Shown here in pieces: positions 1 to 5,095 of a stretch of DNA of 10,574 nucleotides (position 1 is the stretch's first letter; each line of letters starts with the position of its first letter). The notes under the pieces were generated by a model. The model was given only the letters and a program-made list of their open reading frames with translations. It did not search any database and was not told the DNA's origin. A program made the position numbers and the translations under genes. The DNA comes from Firmicutes bacterium UBA1768 (GTDB lineage: Bacteria; Bacillota; Clostridia; Peptostreptococcales; Anaerovoracaceae), in contig DCGW01000009.1 of NCBI GenBank assembly GCA_002315335.1, positions 92,480 through 103,053 of the forward strand, in the 5' to 3' direction.

Positions 1-1
1 C

Positions 2-205
2 CTTAAGCTTTTGATAGACCATGACCCTGAGGACAAGGACACCGACGATATTGAAATCACAGTAAAATATGGCGGTGAGCCTTTTAATCCTATGGACAGC
101 GGAAACGAAATTGCGATAAAAATAATCAAAAGCAAGGGGAAAGCTTACTCTTATGAGGCTGTTAATGAACAGGATTATACGAATAAGGTGACAGTAAAAC
201 TATAA
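2..205 (+). CDS. C-terminal part of a probable RsbW-like (GHKL) ATPase-domain protein
   Basis: The reading frame is open from the window edge to a TAA stop at 203-205, so only the last 67 or so residues are seen and the start lies upstream. Visible features are a beta-strand run ending in YGGEPFNP, an alternating IAIKIIKS helix or strand, a tyrosine-containing segment, and a final N-K-V-T-V-K-L strand. This pattern (D..I.V...G.PFNP, then I.I, then Y and N...V.L at the end) resembles the end of small HATPase domains of the anti-sigma-factor/RsbW type, which bind ATP and phosphorylate or sequester a partner protein. The ATP-binding N, G1 and G2 boxes would lie upstream and cannot be checked. 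The in-frame TTG at 11 has no ribosome binding site and is probably internal. The gene ends 7 nt before a terminator hairpin. The family call is tentative; the C-terminal-fragment call is firm. Confidence 0.5.
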   Translation, partial: LKLLIDHDPEDKDTDDIEITVKYGGEPFNPMDSGNEIAIKIIKSKGKAYSYEAVNEQDYTNKVTVKL

Positions 206-211
206 AGAAAA

Positions 212-240
212 ATCCCTCGGCTTGCCGAGGGATGATTTTT
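212..240. terminator. Bidirectional intrinsic terminator between convergent genes
   Basis: A perfect 9-bp inverted repeat (ATCCCTCGG at 212-220 and CCGAGGGAT at 225-233) encloses a CTTG loop. On the plus strand it is followed by GATTTTT. On the minus strand it is followed by a T run, the complement of the A run at 208-212. It lies 7 nt after the stop of the upstream plus-strand gene and about 18 nt past the stop of the minus-strand VOC gene, so it can end both convergent transcripts. Confidence 0.9.
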
Positions 241-250
241 AAGCTGATTA

Positions 251-613
251 TTATTTGTCTCTCTTGATGTGCTCAACTAAGTTGATGATGATGTCGTCTT
301 TTACGAGTCTTGTAAGCTTAGCTGATTCTGTGTTGAAGGTGAAGCTTTCCTTTTTGAAGCCCTGATCCTCATAATATTTTACGCCTTCTTCGATGTTGTC
401 AACGTTAACTCTGAGACCGTAGAAGGTGTTGCCAGCCTTCTTGTACAGCTCTTTGTTTTCGATAAGAACCATACGGTTTCCATCTGATGCTTCGAGGATA
501 TATTCCCATCTGTTTGGGTGATGCTTAACTTCATAACCAAGAGACTCATAAATACCAATTGATATTTTTGCATTCGGTGTCACGTATTCTGGGATGCAGC
601 TTGAAATCTTCAT
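251..613 (-). CDS. VOC (glyoxalase/bleomycin-resistance superfamily) protein
   Basis: This encodes a 120-residue protein starting MKISSCIPEYV. The start at 613 has an AAAGGAG ribosome binding site just upstream on the minus strand; the frame stays open for 38 more codons, but that extension runs back through the promoter, so it is not used here. The length and the pattern of one beta-alpha-beta-beta-beta unit repeated twice fit the VOC superfamily: an N-terminal half with an amphipathic helix (YESLGYEVK), a strand W-E-Y-I-L-E-A, and a second half opening LRVNVDNIEEGVKYYEDQGF, which is the typical second beta-alpha start of this fold. VOC proteins include metal-dependent glyoxalases, dioxygenases and antibiotic-binding proteins. 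The metal-ligand set is not obvious, so no substrate can be assigned. It is transcribed alone from its own promoter and ends at a shared terminator. Fold assignment is moderately sure; function is unknown. Confidence 0.7.
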   Translation of the reverse strand: MKISSCIPEYVTPNAKISIGIYESLGYEVKHHPNRWEYILEASDGNRMVLIENKELYKKAGNTFYGLRVNVDNIEEGVKYYEDQGFKKESFTFNTESAKLTRLVKDDIIINLVEHIKRDK

Positions 614-646
614 AAAAAACTCTCCTTTATTGTGATAGTTACCCAA

Positions 647-675
647 AGAATAGCATAAATTTGTTAAAAGGTCAA
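647..675 (-). promoter_or_regulatory. Sigma-A type promoter of the VOC gene
   Basis: Read on the minus strand, TTGACC (675-670) and TATTCT (652-647) are separated by exactly 17 bases. The -10 box lies 33 nt upstream of the ATG at 613, leaving a short leader that contains the AAAGGAG ribosome binding site. The match and spacing are close to vegetative consensus. Confidence 0.75.
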
Positions 676-733
676 TTGATTTTATAACATTAAACGAAAA
701 ATGGAAGGAGAAGCGAGTGTATGTCACAAATCG

Positions 734-762
734 TTGTTTCTCCGGAAAAACTGTGATAATAT
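734..762 (+). promoter_or_regulatory. Candidate promoter of the 97-residue protein gene
   Basis: TTGTTT (734-739) and TAATAT (757-762) are 17 bases apart; GATAAT at 755-760 is an alternative -10 box with a 15-base spacer. The site lies 25 nt upstream of the ATG at 788 and is divergent from the VOC promoter. The match is moderate, and the short distance to the start leaves a leader of roughly 18-20 nt. Confidence 0.45.
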
Positions 763-787
763 TTATTGGAACACGGAGGAAAAAGCT

Positions 788-1081
788 ATGAAAAAAATCA
801 AACTCGGATTAGGAATCCCGCTCAGAAACAGCGTTGAAATATCAATCATTGATGTCACCTCTGGAGAAGAAAAAAAGAGGGGAGCACTCACGGCGGAATA
901 CACGGAATGGGACGTTAAGCCGCTGATCGACAAAGGAATGAGCTTGGCTGATGTGGTTGACGACTATGAAGAGTGGGTATACAAGTCGCTGAGACGTCAC
1001 CTGTTAGATGAGGTTGAGATAGTTGAAGGCATAAAAGAATTCAGAAAAATAGTTGAGAATAGAGTAAAAGACTTTTATTAA
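788..1081 (+). CDS. Uncharacterised 97-residue protein
   Basis: The ATG at 788 is preceded by ACGGAGGAAAAAGCT, a good ribosome binding site 7-8 nt away. The frame is open further upstream to an ATG at 701, but that stretch crosses the candidate promoter and reads unlike protein, so 788 is preferred. The protein starts MKKIKLGLGIPLRNSVEIS. It is charged and soluble-looking, with no signal peptide or membrane segment. It seems to have a short N-terminal beta part, where a strand VEISIIDVTSG and a basic EEKKRG turn are followed by a strand with T-E-W. A helical acidic C-terminal half follows (about residues 50-97, with repeated E, V, D and R in a helix-like pattern). I do not recognise the family. 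The gene is followed after 64 nt by another small gene with its own likely promoter. Confidence 0.75.
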   Translation: MKKIKLGLGIPLRNSVEISIIDVTSGEEKKRGALTAEYTEWDVKPLIDKGMSLADVVDDYEEWVYKSLRRHLLDEVEIVEGIKEFRKIVENRVKDFY

Positions 1082-1095
1082 TTGATGTTTTGTAG

Positions 1096-1101
1096 TATAA
1101 T
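1096..1101 (+). promoter_or_regulatory. Candidate -10 box upstream of the cysteine-rich gene and iorAB
   Basis: A perfect TATAAT lies 45 nt before the ATG at 1146, in the gap after the 97-residue gene. At the expected -35 position (about 1073-1078) the sequence is TTTTAT, a poor match, so the promoter may need an activator or be weak. If used, it would drive the cysteine-rich gene and possibly iorA and iorB. Confidence 0.4.
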
Positions 1102-1107
1102 ATTCTA

Positions 1108-1123
1108 TCTGCAAAAAAGCAGA
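1108..1123 (+). other. Short hairpin at the predicted transcript 5' end
   Basis: TCTGC (1108-1112) and GCAGA (1119-1123) form a 5-bp stem around an A6 loop. It begins about 7 nt after the TATAAT box, so it would be the very 5' end of the message, where such hairpins can slow decay. It lies before the GGGAGAG ribosome binding site of the next gene. There is no T run, so it is not a terminator. Confidence 0.35.
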
Positions 1124-1145
1124 AATAATTACCGGGAGAGAGTTT

Positions 1146-1412
1146 ATGAGCGAGAAGAAAATCAACTATGCAGTAAAAGACTACGCTTTTTTTCATACGA
1201 CATTTTCGTGCACCAATGAGGCGGTGGACGAAGAATTTTTTATAGAATGTATGAACATACCACAGACTCCAAGGGAACATTGCCCCGGAATAAACGCCAA
1301 AGCTCTCTGTGAGCAGTGTGAACATTTCGGAAGAGAGTCCTGGATTGTGGATCAGAAGACAGGCGAAAAAATATTGCAGGAAAATGCTCTTGGAAAAGAG
1401 CTTGCCAGATAA
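1146..1412 (+). CDS. Small cysteine-rich protein upstream of iorA, function unknown
   Basis: This encodes an 88-residue protein with start ATG at 1146 and a purine-rich GGGAGAGAG site just upstream. It has five cysteines (C22, C35, C46, C55, C58), including a CEQC pair at 55-58 and HCPG at 45-48, plus H17 and H60. The spacing C35-x10-C46-x8-C55-x2-C58 could hold a metal or Fe-S cluster, but no family signature I know is matched in full. There is no signal peptide or membrane segment. The C-terminal third (WIVDQKTGEKILQ) looks like a beta hairpin. It lies 55 nt ahead of iorA on the same strand with no clear terminator between them, so co-expression with the oxidoreductase is likely. A role in cluster delivery or as a small accessory protein is only a guess. 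Confidence 0.75.
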   Translation: MSEKKINYAVKDYAFFHTTFSCTNEAVDEEFFIECMNIPQTPREHCPGINAKALCEQCEHFGRESWIVDQKTGEKILQENALGKELAR

Positions 1413-1421
1413 AAAGTAAAG

Positions 1422-1451
1422 GTGACCGGTTTTTCCTGAAACCAAGGTCAC
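1422..1451 (+). other. Inverted repeat in the iorA leader
   Basis: GTGACC (1422-1427) pairs with GGTCAC (1446-1451), and inside it GGTTT (1428-1432) pairs with AAACC (1439-1443). This gives 11 bp with a 2-nt AA bulge on the 3' side and a 6-nt loop. It is followed by GAAAAGGAG rather than a T run, so it is not an intrinsic terminator. It ends only 3 nt before the AAGGAG site of iorA. It could act as an operator, a translational control hairpin, or an mRNA processing or stability element between the small gene and iorA. Confidence 0.55.
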
Positions 1452-1467
1452 GAAAAGGAGAGAAAAT

Positions 1468-3246
1468 ATGAAGTACCTTATGACAGGCAATGAAGCCGCA
1501 GCGCGGGGCGCGTATGAAGCTGGAGTAGTATTTGCTTCAGCTTATCCGGGAACCCCGAGCACAGAAATTCTTGAAAACCTTGGAACGCGCTATAAGGACA
1601 AGGTCTATGCAGAGTGGGCTCCGAATGAAAAGGTTGCGGTAGAGGCTTCTATCGGCGCAGCAATTGCAGGAGGCAGAGCGCTTGCATGCATGAAGCATGT
1701 AGGAGTAAATGTGGCAGCAGACCCACTAATGACATTTGGCTATACAGGAACAACGGGCGGTTTTGTTATCGTTTCCGCTGATGACCCGGGAATGCACAGC
1801 TCACAAAATGAGCAGGATAACAGATTCTATGCTAAGTTCGCAAAAATTCCAATGTTTGAACCTTCGGACAGCGGTGAAGCAAAAGACTTCATGAAGCTCG
1901 CTTACGAGCTCAGTGAAGAATGGAAGACCCCTGTTTTCTTCAGAATGACAACAAGAGTCTGCCATTCAAAGTCCATAGTAGAGCTCGGCGAAAGAAAAGA
2001 AGCTGCTCATATCAAATACGAAAAGGATATTCCGAGATATGTTACAACACCTGCTCATGCTAAAGGCATGAGAGAAAAGATTGAGGACAGGCTTGCAAAA
2101 ATGGAAGAATATTCCAACAACTGTCCGCTCAACAAGCCGGAATACAACAAGAATGAGGTTGGAGTAATTACATCCGGAGTTGCATACCAGTATGCAAGAG
2201 AGGTATTCGGAGAAGATGCTTCCTACCTCAAGCTCGGATTTACTAATCCAATGCCTATGAATGTAATCAGGGAATTTGCTTCAAAGGTTAAAAAGCTTTA
2301 TGTTGTAGAAGAGCTCGAACCATTCATGGAAGACCAGATTAAGGCTGCCGGAATAGAATGTATAGGAAAAGAAGCAATTCCGAACATTGGAGAGCTTGAC
2401 ACAGACAGAGTAAGAAAGGGAGTGTTTGGAAAAGAAAACGCCTCCCTCACATCAGAAATTAAAGCACCGGGAAGACCTCCTACACTTTGTGCGGGCTGCC
2501 CACACAGAGGCTTCTTCTATTCGCTCGCAAAGAGAAAGAATGTTATGGTAACCGGCGATATAGGCTGCTACACGCTTGCCTGTGCTGAACCGCTCTTCGC
2601 TATTGACACAACAATCTGCATGGGAGCATCAATCAGTACTGGCCATGGTGCACAGAAGGTTTTCGAAAAGACTGAACCTGACAAGAAGGTTGTATCCGTA
2701 TTGGGAGACTCAACATTCTTCCATTCGGGCATAACAAGCCTTATGGATGTTGTATACAACAACGGAAGGAGCGTTGCGGTTATCCTCGATAACAGAATCA
2801 CAGGTATGACCGGTCATCAGCAGAATCCGGGCACAGGCCTTACTCTCATGGGAGATGCTGCTCCTTCAGTTGATATTCCTGCACTTTGCGTTGCGCTCGG
2901 AATCAAGAAAGAAAATATTCACATAGTTAACCCTAACAATCTTGCCGAAAACGAGGCGGCTCTCGATGCTGCATTTGCTTCCGATGAGACAAATGTAATC
3001 ATCACAAGATGGCCTTGCGAACTCAAAAAATTGTCTCCAAAGGACAAGGCTGAGATTGCACCTTTTAAGAAACAAAGCAGGGTTATCGCAGACAAGTGCA
3101 AGAACTGCAAGGCGTGCCTGAAGACAGGTTGTCCTGCAATCGCAATCAGGGATGGAAAAGCTGAAATCGACCCGCGCGAGTGTAACAGCTGCGGAGTCTG
3201 CAGGCAGGTTTGCCCGTTCGATGCAATAGAAAAGGTGGGTGAATAG
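1468..3246 (+). CDS. iorA: Indolepyruvate:ferredoxin oxidoreductase, alpha subunit
   Basis: This 592-residue subunit works with IorB to decarboxylate indolepyruvate and other aryl-pyruvates (from Trp, Phe and Tyr) to aryl-acetyl-CoA, with electrons passed to ferredoxin in the cytoplasm. The N-terminal domain shows the keto-acid oxidoreductase pattern SAYPGTPSTEILE near residue 24. RPPTLCAGCPHRG lies at 336-348. The thiamine diphosphate site is GDS (413-415) through N442 (LDNRITGMTGHQ). The C-terminus carries two [4Fe-4S] motifs: C544-x2-C-x2-C-x4-C555 and C572-x2-C-x2-C-x3-C582. Length and order match the family, with no damage seen. The start is fixed by AAGGAG 7 nt upstream. Its TAG stop is 1 nt before the iorB start, so the two are one operon. 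Substrate choice among aryl-pyruvates cannot be read from sequence alone. Confidence 0.96.
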   Translation: MKYLMTGNEAAARGAYEAGVVFASAYPGTPSTEILENLGTRYKDKVYAEWAPNEKVAVEASIGAAIAGGRALACMKHVGVNVAADPLMTFGYTGTTGGFVIVSADDPGMHSSQNEQDNRFYAKFAKIPMFEPSDSGEAKDFMKLAYELSEEWKTPVFFRMTTRVCHSKSIVELGERKEAAHIKYEKDIPRYVTTPAHAKGMREKIEDRLAKMEEYSNNCPLNKPEYNKNEVGVITSGVAYQYAREVFGEDASYLKLGFTNPMPMNVIREFASKVKKLYVVEELEPFMEDQIKAAGIECIGKEAIPNIGELDTDRVRKGVFGKENASLTSEIKAPGRPPTLCAGCPHRGFFYSLAKRKNVMVTGDIGCYTLACAEPLFAIDTTICMGASISTGHGAQKVFEKTEPDKKVVSVLGDSTFFHSGITSLMDVVYNNGRSVAVILDNRITGMTGHQQNPGTGLTLMGDAAPSVDIPALCVALGIKKENIHIVNPNNLAENEAALDAAFASDETNVIITRWPCELKKLSPKDKAEIAPFKKQSRVIADKCKNCKACLKTGCPAIAIRDGKAEIDPRECNSCGVCRQVCPFDAIEKVGE

Positions 3247-3247
3247 A

Positions 3248-3823
3248 ATGGCTGAGATTAAAAACATATTATTAGTAGGAGTTGGCGGACAGGGAACAAT
3301 CCTCGCCAGCAACATCCTCTCAGCTGCACTGGTTAGTGCAGGCTACGATGTAAAAATGAGTGAAGTTCATGGTATGGCTCAAAGAGGCGGCAGTGTAACA
3401 ACTCAGATAAGATACGGTGAAAAGGTTTATTCTCCAATTATTGGAAAGGGCGAAGCAGATGTTATGGTTTGCTTTGAAAAGATGGAAGCAATAAGATGGA
3501 TAGAATATGTAAAGCCTACTGCAAAAATAGTAATCAATGACCACGAAATTCCATCGGCGCCTATTTTAACCGGTTCAGCAAAATATCCTGAAGGCATAAT
3601 CGAAGACCTGAAAGGAAAAACTGATGTTTATGTATTCAAGGCTGCAGAAATTGCCAAAAAACTTGGAAACCCAAAGGCAATGAACATAGTTCTTTTAGGC
3701 GCGCTTGTTAAAGCTCTTGGAATTATGGATATGGACTGGGATAAATTCATTTCAGAAAACGTAAAGAAGGGCTTTGAAGAGCTGAATATTCAGGCTTTCA
3801 GAGCGGGAGCTGACGCAATATAG
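3248..3823 (+). CDS. iorB: Indolepyruvate:ferredoxin oxidoreductase, beta subunit
   Basis: This 191-residue subunit is the gamma-domain partner of IorA in the oxidative decarboxylation of aryl-pyruvates. It opens with a strand and glycine loop GVGGQG (residues 11-16), followed by the family-typical GMAQRGGSV segment and a central acidic EADVMVCFEKMEA stretch, all as expected for the 2-oxoacid:ferredoxin oxidoreductase gamma family. The ATG at 3248 is chosen because AGGTGG lies 9 nt upstream; an in-frame GTG at 3239 overlaps the end of iorA and directly abuts that site. The ribosome binding site is inside the iorA 3' end, so translational coupling is likely. Downstream lie a large inverted-repeat structure and then pta. 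Length is normal for the family. Confidence 0.95.
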   Translation: MAEIKNILLVGVGGQGTILASNILSAALVSAGYDVKMSEVHGMAQRGGSVTTQIRYGEKVYSPIIGKGEADVMVCFEKMEAIRWIEYVKPTAKIVINDHEIPSAPILTGSAKYPEGIIEDLKGKTDVYVFKAAEIAKKLGNPKAMNIVLLGALVKALGIMDMDWDKFISENVKKGFEELNIQAFRAGADAI

Positions 3824-3831
3824 CGATATTA

Positions 3832-3904
3832 AAATACGGCCGGGCTTTTGAATAGCGGCACAAATCCGCGCTTCAAAGACTCGGCTGTTATCTTGACCGT
3901 ATTT
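3832..3904 (+). other. Multi-tier inverted-repeat structure between iorB and pta
   Basis: Four nested pairings can be drawn. AAATACGG (3832-3839) pairs with CCGTATTT (3897-3904). CCGGG (3840-3844) pairs with CTCGG (3880-3884), with one G-U pair. TTTGAA (3847-3852) pairs with TTCAAA (3872-3877). GCGG (3855-3858) pairs with CCGC (3866-3869) around a 7-nt loop. A 12-nt unpaired stretch (3885-3896) sits on the 3' side between the outer two stems. There is no clean T run after it, so it is not a standard terminator. Its outer 3' arm overlaps the last two bases of the pta -35 box. It may be the 3' end structure of the iorAB message or a regulatory element. I could not match it to a known RNA class. 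Confidence 0.6.
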
Positions 3905-3921
3905 ATATTATAGAGTATAAT
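3893..3921 (+). promoter_or_regulatory. Strong sigma-A type promoter of pta
   Basis: TTGACC (3893-3898) and a perfect TATAAT (3916-3921) are separated by 17 bases, which is nearly consensus. The expected transcript start near 3928 gives an AT-rich leader of about 50 nt ending in AAGGAGG. This predicts high expression of pta independent of iorAB. Confidence 0.85.
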
Positions 3922-3978
3922 GTTGGTTAGATTAATCTTGAATTAATATTTTTTAACAAATATTTAAGGAGGATAAAA

Positions 3979-4974
3979 ATGGACTTTTTAACAAAAATGA
4001 AGGAACTGGCAAAAAAGGATCTTAAAACTATCGTTCTTCCAGAATCAATGGATAAGAGAACCTTTGATGCTGCAGAAAAGATCTTAAAGGAAGGTCTTGC
4101 AAAGCTTATCATCATCGGAACAAAGGAAGAAATCGAAAAGTATGGTGCTGGCTATGATATTTCCGGCGCAACTATCGTTGACCCTTACAATGATCCTAAC
4201 AAGCAGAAATATATCGACAAGTTCGTAGAACTCAGAGCAAAGAAGGGCATGACTCCTGAAGCAGCTCAGAAGCAGATGGAAGATGACTACATGTTCTATG
4301 CATGTCTCATGTGCAAGTGCGGCGACGCTGACGGCGTTGTATCAGGTGCTTGCCACTCAACAGGAAACACAATTCGTCCTGCTCTCCAGCTTCTCAAGAC
4401 AAAGCCTGGTATCAGCGGAGTTTCAGGCTTCTTCCTCGTAGAAGTTCCTAACTGCGACATGGGCGAAAATGGTCAGTTCGTATTCGCTGACTGTGCTGTA
4501 AATACAGACTTCGATGCAGAAAAGATCGCAGAAATCGCATATCTTTCAGCTGAATCCTTCAAGAACTTCGTTGGCGGCGAGCCAAAGGTTGCAATGCTTT
4601 CATACTCAACAAAGGGAAGCGCAAAGCACGACGACGTTACAAAGATGGCAGAAGCTACAAAGATTGCTAACGAAAAATGGCCTGAAATCGCACTCGATGG
4701 CGAACTCCAGCTCGATGCTGCATTAGTTGCAGAGGTTGGCGAACTCAAGGCTCCAGGCAGCAAGGTTGCAGGACACGCAAACACATTAGTATTCCCAAGC
4801 TTAGAAGCAGGAAACATCGGCTACAAGCTCGTTCAGAGACTTGCTAAGGCTAACGCATACGGCCCAATTCTTCAGGGTCTCTCAATGCCTGTAAATGACC
4901 TCTCAAGAGGCTGCTATGCTGATGATATCGTAGGCGTAGTTGCAATGACAGCTGTTCAGGCTCAGAACAAATAA
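3979..4974 (+). CDS. pta: Phosphate acetyltransferase
   Basis: This 331-residue cytoplasmic enzyme converts acetyl-CoA and phosphate to acetyl-phosphate and CoA, the step before acetate kinase makes ATP. The length is typical for the short, single-domain form. Family signatures seen are VLPESMDKRT near the N-terminus, CGDADGVVSGACHSTGNT followed by IRPALQ, and near the C-terminus LSMPVNDLSRGC. Ser309, Arg310 and Asp316 fall at the same positions as the catalytic residues reported for the Methanosarcina thermophila enzyme. The AAGGAGG site 6 nt before the ATG and the near-consensus promoter suggest strong expression, and codon choice looks even and highly biased (GCA/GCT, AAG, GAA, CTC). No ackA follows; the gene ends at a terminator. 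Related butyryl-transferases share the fold, but the sequence reads as acetyl-type Pta. Confidence 0.95.
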   Translation: MDFLTKMKELAKKDLKTIVLPESMDKRTFDAAEKILKEGLAKLIIIGTKEEIEKYGAGYDISGATIVDPYNDPNKQKYIDKFVELRAKKGMTPEAAQKQMEDDYMFYACLMCKCGDADGVVSGACHSTGNTIRPALQLLKTKPGISGVSGFFLVEVPNCDMGENGQFVFADCAVNTDFDAEKIAEIAYLSAESFKNFVGGEPKVAMLSYSTKGSAKHDDVTKMAEATKIANEKWPEIALDGELQLDAALVAEVGELKAPGSKVAGHANTLVFPSLEAGNIGYKLVQRLAKANAYGPILQGLSMPVNDLSRGCYADDIVGVVAMTAVQAQNK

Positions 4975-5041
4975 TCTATCTAGAAAAAACTGGAAATCAC
5001 CATGGCCGCCAATAGGACGACTTTGGAAAAACAAAAATTTG

Positions 5042-5080
5042 TCGGCATAGCTGGATTAATCTTCGGCTATGTCGATTTTT
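5042..5080 (+). terminator. Intrinsic terminator after pta, within the htpG leader
   Basis: TCGGCATAGC (5042-5051) pairs with GCTATGTCGA (5066-5075) in a 10-bp stem with one G-U pair and a 14-nt loop, followed immediately by T5 (5076-5080). It ends the pta transcript about 70-100 nt past its stop. It also lies only 4 nt before the AGGTGG ribosome binding site of htpG, so any transcript that reads into htpG from upstream must pass it. Confidence 0.8.
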
Positions 5081-5095
5081 AAAAAGGTGGTAAAA

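Noticed and set aside
614..727. 38-residue N-terminal extension of the VOC protein
   Set aside because: It reads back through a well-spaced promoter, has no ribosome binding site, and the ATG at 613 has a strong one.
701..787. Earlier ATG at 701 for the 97-residue protein
   Set aside because: The stretch covers the candidate promoter, and the ACGGAGG site supports the start at 788.
1041..1490. Minus-strand frame of 149 codons across the cysteine-rich gene
   Set aside because: It overlaps three plus-strand elements with good start sites and reads as an antisense shadow.
3239..3247. GTG start at 3239 for iorB
   Set aside because: It directly abuts the AGGTGG site and leaves no spacing; the ATG at 3248 is 9 nt from that site and gives the usual N-terminus.
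3941..3960. Possible Rex (redox repressor) site in the pta leader (TTAACAA half-site)
   Set aside because: Only one half-site is convincing; the other half is missing at the right spacing.
5069..5095. ATG at 5069 for htpG
   Set aside because: It lies in the 3' arm of the pta terminator and has no ribosome binding site; the ATG at 5096 has AGGTGG.
4975..5095. CIRCE operator for htpG
   Set aside because: No TTAGCACTC-N9-GAGTGCTAA-like repeat is present in the leader.
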